Shown piece by piece: positions 7,276-11,862 of a stretch of DNA of 11,862 nt. Position 1 is the stretch's first letter, and the number at the start of each line of letters is the position of its first letter. The notes under the pieces were generated by a model. The model was not told where the DNA came from, did no database searches, and saw nothing but the letters and a program-made list of their open reading frames with translations. The DNA comes from Pseudomonadota bacterium (GTDB lineage: Bacteria; Desulfobacterota; Anaeroferrophillalia; Anaeroferrophillales; Tharpellaceae), in NCBI GenBank assembly GCA_030641485.1, contig DAOWHJ010000088.1, positions 1 to 11,862 of the forward strand. Direction: 5' to 3'. A program made the translations under genes and the position numbers.

Positions 7276-7710
7276 TCATTTTTTTATCTCATTTAGTTTG
7301 AAATCTTCGGCCAGTGTTGCCAGCTGTTGGGCAAAAGCTTGGTAACTTCCTGATTTTAACCGGGCGATTTCTTGAGCCTGAGCGGTAAGTGTGCTGATGT
7401 CGCCGGCCTGGACAAGGTCATCCAACTGCTTCAATATTTGCTGCGGTGGGGCGATGATCTCGGGATTTTTGTCTGGCGTTAATGTGCTATCGCTATATTT
7501 AAGTTCTATATTGAGTAGCTCAGCCAGGGTTTTCAATAGTTCGAGCAGGACGTAGGGTTTGTTGATATAGTCACTGAAACCATCATCGAAGTACTGCTGT
7601 CTTTTTTTTCGATCAGCGCCGGAAGCGGTGATGGCAATTACCGGGATATGAGCATAATCTGGATGGCTCTTTAGCAGTTTTAGCGCAGTCAAGCCATCCA
7701 TTTTTGGCAT
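7276..7710 (-). CDS. Surviving open fragment: receiver C-terminal half plus hybrid-kinase C-terminal tail
   Basis: This 144-codon open stretch is the 3' end of the decayed kinase gene, and automatic annotation would probably call it a response regulator. It starts inside the receiver at MPKMDG, just after the phospho-acceptor aspartate, and keeps the switch residue region VIAITAS (about 24-30), YINKPY with Lys51, and the last helix. A tail at about 86-144 (PPQQILKQLDDLVQAGDIS onward) is the helical end common in PAS-containing hybrid kinases. Without the first half of the receiver fold and its aspartate it cannot be phosphorylated. No good ribosome binding site precedes the ATG, so expression as a separate protein is doubtful. 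Confidence 0.4.
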   Translation of the reverse strand: MPKMDGLTALKLLKSHPDYAHIPVIAITASGADRKKRQQYFDDGFSDYINKPYVLLELLKTLAELLNIELKYSDSTLTPDKNPEIIAPPQQILKQLDDLVQAGDISTLTAQAQEIARLKSGSYQAFAQQLATLAEDFKLNEIKK

Positions 7711-8251
7711 CAGCAGATCCCATCAATATCGCATCTGGTTGAAAACGTTCACAGGATGCCGAGTGTGCTTAGCGGTCTGCCGTTTTCATCATACTCCGTA
7801 TGGCAAACTTCCCGGACCCATTTTTCCGTTGATCTGTGATTGATAATTCGGTGTTGGATATCGTAATCCTGCTGCGTTTCGAGATGGTCTCTAAATGAAA
7901 TTGCGACAAAATCACGATAGTCCGGATGAACCTGTGCCCGGAAATTTCAGGGGTGAGCGTGAACTCTCCCGGTTTGAGCTCAAAGATACGATAGACCTGA
8001 TCCGACCTGAATGATGGTCGAGTTTCTAGTGACCGAGTTGCGCAATCTTCTGCGCCTCACGAAATTGAACCTCCCGCTCTTCAAGGGCTTCCTTACTCAA
8101 ACGTAATTGATCTTCAGCTACCTTCGCTCTTTCCTGGAATGGAAAAAACCACAATCGCTTGGGGCAGAACGGTCCAGAAGTAGAGGGTTAGAGCCAGCAG
8201 AAGGAAAAATGAAGTGATGATAGCTGTGATTATAGACTTTTTATGGCGCAT
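7276..8251 (-). pseudogene. Decayed PAS hybrid histidine kinase lacking its kinase core
   Basis: Reading 5' to 3' on the minus strand, pieces of one gene appear in changing frames. It starts at ATG 8249-8251 (MRHKKSIITAI) with one membrane helix, then shifts frame near 8140 into a coiled coil ERAKVAEDQLRLSKEALEE and QKIAQLGH. There a TAG (8026-8028) replaces the Trp expected in LGHWxLD. The PAS continues in other frames as SDQVYRIFELKPGEFTLTPE, then VHPDYRDFVAISFRDHLE and NGRPLSTLGIL. Near 7750 it jumps directly to the middle of a receiver, ERFQPDAILM, followed by a one-base insertion in the CCC at 7719-7721 and then DLLMPKMDG. HisKA, HATPase and the start of the receiver are absent. The 3' part stays open to 7276. 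This was probably the kinase partner of the response regulator downstream. Confidence 0.85.
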
Positions 8252-8300
8252 TTTTATGTTCTTCACTCCAGTAAACCAGCCTAAAAAAGTATTTGACCAC

Positions 8301-8335
8301 AAAAAAGCCGAAAAACCACAATACTTAGTGGGCTT
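8301..8335 (-). terminator. Possible intrinsic terminator after the chemoreceptor gene
   Basis: On the minus strand AAGCC (8331-8335) pairs with GGCTT (8305-8309), with an inner CCAC/GTGG stem (8328-8331 and 8316-8319), followed by a run of six T. The arms are unequal, so the hairpin is bulged and only moderately convincing. It lies about 80 bases beyond the chemoreceptor stop, in DNA that also carries the CACGAAAGACACGAAA sequence often seen in intergenic repeats. Confidence 0.4.
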
Positions 8336-8415
8336 CTTAATTCATCATTCTGTCATTATTTGGTCGTGACCCTGACTTTTTTCGTGTCTTTCGTGGCCTA
8401 ATTTTTTAAAATCTC

Positions 8416-10461
8416 CTAGACTTTAAATTTCCCGACCAGACCCTGTAACTGACCGGCTAAATCATTCAAAGTTGCGGCGGTGGTATTGACGTTAGTCGTA
8501 TTGGTCAGCATCTGGCTTGAAGAGTGGTCGACTTCGGCAATATCCTGGGCAACCTCTCCGGCAACCGTAGATGCCTGACCGACGTTTTCTGTAACCTCCA
8601 TGATTCCCTGAGAGACCTGGCTGATATCTCTGGAAATTTCTGTCGTGGTTAAGTTCTGGGTTGCAACCGATTGACTGATTCCGGTAACAATATTATTTAT
8701 TTCATTGATAACCTTCGTGATCTCTTCTATCTCCAGAACTGTCGCCTTGGTCGATATTTGGATCCCTCCAACCTTCTTCTCTATCTCAACCGTTGCATCA
8801 GCAGTCTGTTTTGCCAGTTCCTTGATCTCATTGGCGACGACCGCAAAACCTTTGCCACTCTCCCCCGCTCGAGCCGCTTCAATTGTTGCATTAAGGGCAA
8901 GCAGGTTGGTTTGTTCGGATATTTCAGTAATAGTTCCGGTGACCTTGCCGATTTCATCGGCGGCCAAGCCCAGCTCATAAATCCGTTTTGAAGAGCTTTC
9001 GGCCTGGCTTACAGCATGGTTTGTGATCTCTCTCGCACTTTCAGTATTACTGGCAATCTCTGCACCAATCGAGGTGACATTTTCTGTAGATGAAGCCACA
9101 CTGGCAACGTTTTGAGAAGCATTTTCAACTGCAAAGTTCACACTTTGCATGTTAACACTCATCTCTTCAGCCGCCGCCGCCACCGTGCTGGCTCTTCCTG
9201 AAACATTTTCGGTCTCTTGGCTCATCTCTTCAGAAAGAGCTGAAAGCTCCTGGTTGGCACTCTCTAGCGATCCGGAAATGCTCTGAATCTGTCCGATCAT
9301 TGATGATAAATTGTCCAGCATTTTATCGATAGCCTGACCTAAGACGCCAATCTCATCACTTGTCTTAATCCCCATTCTTTTGCTCAGGTCGCCTTCACCT
9401 TCAGCTAGTTCAAGAGCTACGGTGGTCGCCTGTTTAATGCCATTAAGAATAATTGAAGTTACAACGAAGACCAGGAAGCCCGAGAGAATGGTAATCACTA
9501 CGAAAAAAACCAGCGAAACAATCATTGCTGATTTCTGGGAAGCTGCTAAGTCTGCGGCCCTTTTCTCAATGCCGGAGGATAGATAATCCTCGACCTGCTT
9601 TAAAAGATTGATCTTTTTGGTGATTGTCTCAAACCAGGTAATCGGGTTCACTCCGAAACTCTTGGTCGGGTCGAGGTTTACCTGACGAGCCGTCTGACGC
9701 ATCTGGGCGACCTGATCAACGGCTGTTCCCGTCACGGTTTTTTTGAGATACTGTTGCTCTGTATGGGTTGCCAGAGATTCAAAAACATTTATATAGGTGT
9801 CCTGCTCAGTTACGAGCTGGATAAAGAGATTATACATGGCGGGGGAAAAAGATCCCTTGCTGAAAACCCCACTCAAAACTGCGCGCTCTTTACCCGCCCG
9901 CTCTTTACTCTGCAAAAAATTAAAGTAGGCTCCAATTTGGGCGGCCAATTCAGCGTTGCTTGAGAGGTGGGTCATGTAGCCGATAGTGTTGAGCAGGTTG
10001 GTGTTGGCTGCGGTGTAGTAGACCACAGCCTCCTTAACTGTGCGCTGCTGTGTGGAGATGGCCTGACGTTCTTGATTCAGAATAGCGAGATGACTCAGAG
10101 CTTTAGAGATTTTACTCTCCAGTTCCGGGTCAAAACTATGCAAGTCAAAATTTGTGAGAAATTTTGTTAAGATTTCATGTTTGCCGTCCGTATCACTTCT
10201 TTGGTTCTTTAGTTTTTCACCAAATTTCGTTCCTTTACTACCGAGAAAACCCGCCGAGGCGCCGCGCTCTTTTTGGAGTTCGTGGACCAGGTTGCTGATA
10301 CTGTTTGACAACAAAGAGAGCTCATGAATGGATTTATATGAGCTTACCTGCCGGTAATCAGAGATCAAATTACTGCCGGAGAGCCAGAGGAATGCGACCA
10401 ACGGCAGGATGACAATCAGTAGTATTTTGATTTTAAGGGACAAGTTTTTCAGAAAGATCAT
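8416..10461 (-). CDS. Methyl-accepting chemotaxis protein with NIT sensing domain
   Basis: Inner-membrane chemoreceptor of 681 residues that signals to CheA/CheW and so to the flagellar motor. Domains: membrane helix about 12-28; periplasmic domain about 40-305 with the NIT (nitrate/nitrite-sensing, PF08376) pattern, including LVHELQKERGASAGFL at 58-73, FNFLQSKERAGKERAVLSG at about 180-198 and VNPITWFETITKKIN at 271-285; second membrane helix about 312-340; HAMP about 337-390 with AEGEGDLSKRM; and a cytoplasmic coiled-coil signalling domain with the invariant tip EQTNLLALNATIEAARAGE at about 516-534. There is no CheR-binding pentapeptide at the C-terminus. The start is well supported by GGAGG five bases upstream. 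No chemotaxis or flagellar gene is nearby, so it is an orphan receptor transcribed alone from the promoter at 10579-10608. NIT domains are linked to nitrate/nitrite sensing, but the ligand here is not proven. Confidence 0.94.
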   Translation of the reverse strand: MIFLKNLSLKIKILLIVILPLVAFLWLSGSNLISDYRQVSSYKSIHELSLLSNSISNLVHELQKERGASAGFLGSKGTKFGEKLKNQRSDTDGKHEILTKFLTNFDLHSFDPELESKISKALSHLAILNQERQAISTQQRTVKEAVVYYTAANTNLLNTIGYMTHLSSNAELAAQIGAYFNFLQSKERAGKERAVLSGVFSKGSFSPAMYNLFIQLVTEQDTYINVFESLATHTEQQYLKKTVTGTAVDQVAQMRQTARQVNLDPTKSFGVNPITWFETITKKINLLKQVEDYLSSGIEKRAADLAASQKSAMIVSLVFFVVITILSGFLVFVVTSIILNGIKQATTVALELAEGEGDLSKRMGIKTSDEIGVLGQAIDKMLDNLSSMIGQIQSISGSLESANQELSALSEEMSQETENVSGRASTVAAAAEEMSVNMQSVNFAVENASQNVASVASSTENVTSIGAEIASNTESAREITNHAVSQAESSSKRIYELGLAADEIGKVTGTITEISEQTNLLALNATIEAARAGESGKGFAVVANEIKELAKQTADATVEIEKKVGGIQISTKATVLEIEEITKVINEINNIVTGISQSVATQNLTTTEISRDISQVSQGIMEVTENVGQASTVAGEVAQDIAEVDHSSSQMLTNTTNVNTTAATLNDLAGQLQGLVGKFKV

Positions 10462-10578
10462 TTTTCCTCCAGATTAGATGATTTAGATGAAGTAGGGATA
10501 GAGATTTTTCGGTATAGGCCTCCATCTAAACATGAAAACAACACTAAGAATACATCTTTTAACGGCCAACGGATACGC

Positions 10579-10608
10579 TTTATACGCAGAACAAAGGTGT
10601 ATTGTCAA
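10579..10608 (-). promoter_or_regulatory. Sigma70 promoter of the chemoreceptor gene
   Basis: On the minus strand, a perfect TTGACA (10603-10608) is followed after 18 bases by TATAAA (10579-10584, five of six). The leader to the chemoreceptor ATG would be about 110 bases. Copies of GGATAC (10571-10576) and GTATCC (10621-10626) form a 6-base inverted repeat flanking the promoter, a possible but unproven operator. The rest of the 10462-10902 gap contains only this promoter and the terminator at 10701-10752. Confidence 0.6.
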
Positions 10609-10700
10609 TACGTAGATGATGTATCCCTATTTCATGTTCTTCTCTATTTGGTAAAAGTTTTTTTGCGGTTTTGGGGTCACTTTGAGTTGTCGTTCAAACA

Positions 10701-10752
10701 AAAAACTCCCCGGGCCGAAACCTATGTTTCGGCCCGGGGAGTTCCCTTTTTT
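10701..10752 (-). terminator. Strong intrinsic terminator, potentially bidirectional
   Basis: A perfect 18-base-pair stem (10704-10721 with 10726-10743) encloses a four-base loop. On the minus strand it runs straight into a T-rich tract (the A run at 10701-10705), which ends transcription about 160 bases after the MCE-like gene. On the plus strand six T follow after CCC, so it may also work the other way. It insulates the chemoreceptor promoter from the genes to its right. Confidence 0.9.
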
Positions 10753-10902
10753 ATCCACCAAGGCACGCTCAAGCCTGACTCTATTGTCAGCTCGTGTTAT
10801 CTCCGCCGTGTTTAGTTAGCCAAGGTTAACTTTTTTTATGTGCAATAACTAATGATGATGTCAAGATGGAAATAGAGTTGTTGAGCCGTGGTCTTAGGAG
10901 TT

Positions 10903-11352
10903 CTATTTTGCAGATTCGGGGTTGATAATCTCAGCTAAACTGTTGGTTGCCCTGAAGGTTGCCCACGTGAGAGCTGAGTCGATGCCGTTAAGGCTTTCCC
11001 CCTTAGATATTGACTTTCCTGGATTATGGGCAAATTCGATTAGGAGACAGGGTCGCTCTGGACAGTTACTATCATCTTCATCAATGAAGAAGCCAGTCTT
11101 ATTGGTGAGTTGTTTAAGGACGTTTTCCTTGAAATCAATAGTTACCGCAATTTTACGATTTTTTGTCGGTTCAACCGCCCGGATCGTTCCGGCGATAGCG
11201 CCAGCCAAATAGACATTGTCATAAACCGCCAGACGTTTGCTGTCGGCAAAGGTGATCATTATATTATTCTGAGCACTAAAGTTACGAAAAAGAAAGATTG
11301 CACCAACAATTGCAATGGTGATTATGGGAATGGTAAGAAGTTTTTTGAACAT
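10903..11352 (-). CDS. Small membrane-anchored MCE/MlaD-like protein
   Basis: A 149-residue protein with one N-terminal membrane helix (about 6-23) and a periplasmic remainder. Residues about 30-105 resemble an MCE domain, the lipid-binding fold of MlaD: MITFADSKRLAVYDNVYLAG followed by AIAGTI fits the family pattern of a 'gLxxGdxVxxxGvxVGxV' core, followed by a beta strand KIAVTIDF. MCE proteins form rings that carry phospholipids between the inner and outer membranes. This one is at the short end for the family, lacks a long C-terminal helix, and has two close cysteines (97 and 102, CPERPC) that could form a disulfide. AGGAG lies eight bases before the ATG. No MlaE permease or MlaF ATPase gene is beside it, so it may be an orphan. 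It lies 199 bases downstream of the kinase-like gene, beyond a terminator candidate, so it probably has its own promoter; I could not identify one. Confidence 0.6.
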   Translation of the reverse strand: MFKKLLTIPIITIAIVGAIFLFRNFSAQNNIMITFADSKRLAVYDNVYLAGAIAGTIRAVEPTKNRKIAVTIDFKENVLKQLTNKTGFFIDEDDSNCPERPCLLIEFAHNPGKSISKGESLNGIDSALTWATFRATNSLAEIINPESAK

Positions 11353-11519
11353 GGTTAACTCTCCTAGAGTTTAGTGGCTAAAATGGGGTTTCAATTATCT
11401 TCCAGAGAGGAGAGTTGTTGTTACAGAAATGCTCTCCCTTGGATCAGGCGCCCTCTTTACTCTTTTTGAGGTTTTTTTGCAAACTGTTCCTGAATTGCAA
11501 CAGAAATTCACTCGCAGGC

Positions 11520-11557
11520 AAAAAAAGGTAACTGCTTAGTTAAATAGGTGGTTACCT
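11520..11557 (-). terminator. Probable intrinsic terminator overlapping the kinase-like stop codon
   Basis: On the minus strand AGGTAAC (11551-11557) pairs with GTTACCT (11526-11532) across an 18-base loop, followed by seven T. The left arm contains the TAA stop codon of the gene. The stem is short and the loop long, so termination may be partial. Confidence 0.45.
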
Positions 11558-11862
11558 GTCAAGAAAGGCCAGTTCTGCACTTTTACGGAGTCGTTCTTTA
11601 GGTATGAATTGCTGTGCTTTGTCGGTCAATTTATTAAGGGTGTAGGGGAGATGGGGGGCCAGAATTTGAGCCGCGACATCCTGCTCTTCTGGAGTGCAGA
11701 AGAGCAGGATGTTAGACCAGTATTGGGGGTATGATTTCATTGTGGCTCGGCGTTGGTTGTGGTCACAACGTTGTACGTCCAAAAGATAAAGCTTGACCTC
11801 TTTAGGTACTACGACAATATTGCGAAAGAAGAGATCGGTGATTGCCAGACCGCTTTCGATAA
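11552..11862 (-). CDS. Protein-kinase-fold protein (LPS/Kdo kinase-like), C-terminal part
   Basis: The frame is open from the right edge to TAA at 11552-11554; the last 103 residues are visible and the start lies outside. The visible part opens with GLAITDLFFRNIVV, which fits a kinase catalytic loop: Asp at visible residue 9 and Asn at 14 (D-x4-N). It continues with KLYLLDVQR, where Asp28 fits the metal-binding 'DFG' aspartate. This layout resembles the lipopolysaccharide core/Kdo kinase (WaaP/InaA) group, which phosphorylates surface sugars at the cytoplasmic face, more than Ser/Thr kinases. The tail (PKERLRKSAELAFLDR) is basic and helical. The histidine usual in HxD is replaced by isoleucine or threonine here, so activity is uncertain. 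An internal TTG or ATG start near 11700-11782 is unlikely because the conserved motifs lie upstream of it. Confidence 0.5.
   Translation of the reverse strand, partial: IESGLAITDLFFRNIVVVPKEVKLYLLDVQRCDHNQRRATMKSYPQYWSNILLFCTPEEQDVAAQILAPHLPYTLNKLTDKAQQFIPKERLRKSAELAFLDR

Noticed and set aside
8114..8302. 62-codon membrane protein as a separate gene
   Set aside because: It is the N-terminal helix of the decayed PAS kinase. Its end is a frameshift, and the coiled coil continues in another frame.
10597..10815. 72-codon plus-strand open frame
   Set aside because: It spans the strong terminator hairpin and the chemoreceptor promoter and has no protein features.
11452..11478. Plus-strand terminator CCTC...GAGG followed by seven T
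   Set aside because: The stem is only four pairs and there is no plus-strand gene to terminate.
1..11862. CRISPR array, tRNA, rRNA, intact insertion sequence or toxin-antitoxin pair
   Set aside because: No regularly spaced repeats, cloverleaf-like segments, transposase open frames or paired small genes were seen on either strand.

Overview
The window looks like a chromosomal segment of a motile Gram-negative bacterium. Its mix of genes (a TRAP transporter, soluble-ligand hybrid histidine kinases, a NIT-type chemoreceptor, and a response-regulator tail ending in SHGMCPKC) is typical of Deltaproteobacteria/Desulfobacterota. That assignment is an inference from protein style only. No rRNA, tRNA, CRISPR array, intact insertion sequence or phage gene was seen. 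Most genes lie on the minus strand; the one large plus-strand gene is a hybrid sensor kinase.

Layout. Positions 1-260 hold the N-terminus of a nucleotidyltransferase (minus, running off the left edge). Positions 261-966 form a gene-poor stretch with a doubtful broken reading frame, a 10-base C run and inverted repeats. Positions 967-3834 hold a TRAP transporter operon transcribed dctP-dctQ-dctM (minus). Positions 3835-4379 are the divergent regulatory region. Positions 4380-6824 encode a membrane hybrid histidine kinase with a periplasmic family-3 solute-binding domain, PAS, HisKA, HATPase and receiver (plus). Positions 6837-8251 hold the remains of a second two-component system (minus): a response regulator with an internal deletion, and upstream of it a PAS-kinase-receiver gene that has lost its kinase core and carries a nonsense codon and several frameshifts. 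Positions 8416-10461 encode a methyl-accepting chemotaxis protein with a NIT sensing domain (minus), with a good promoter upstream. Positions 10701-10752 form a very strong intrinsic terminator. Positions 10903-11352 encode a small membrane-anchored MCE/MlaD-like protein (minus). Positions 11552-11862 hold the C-terminal part of a protein-kinase-fold protein resembling LPS/Kdo kinases (minus, running off the right edge).

How the parts may work together. The TRAP operon and the hybrid kinase are divergently transcribed from a shared region. The kinase reads a periplasmic small molecule, so it may sense a compound related to the transporter's substrate; this is inference. The chemoreceptor would feed ligand information to the flagellar motor. 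The most informative observation is the decay at 6837-8251: two adjacent signalling genes each lost an internal block while keeping recognisable ends. In the response regulator the two ends join at a DYIT sequence that would be shared by both parent segments, leaving an open but probably non-functional chimera. I did not find a clear new multi-gene system.
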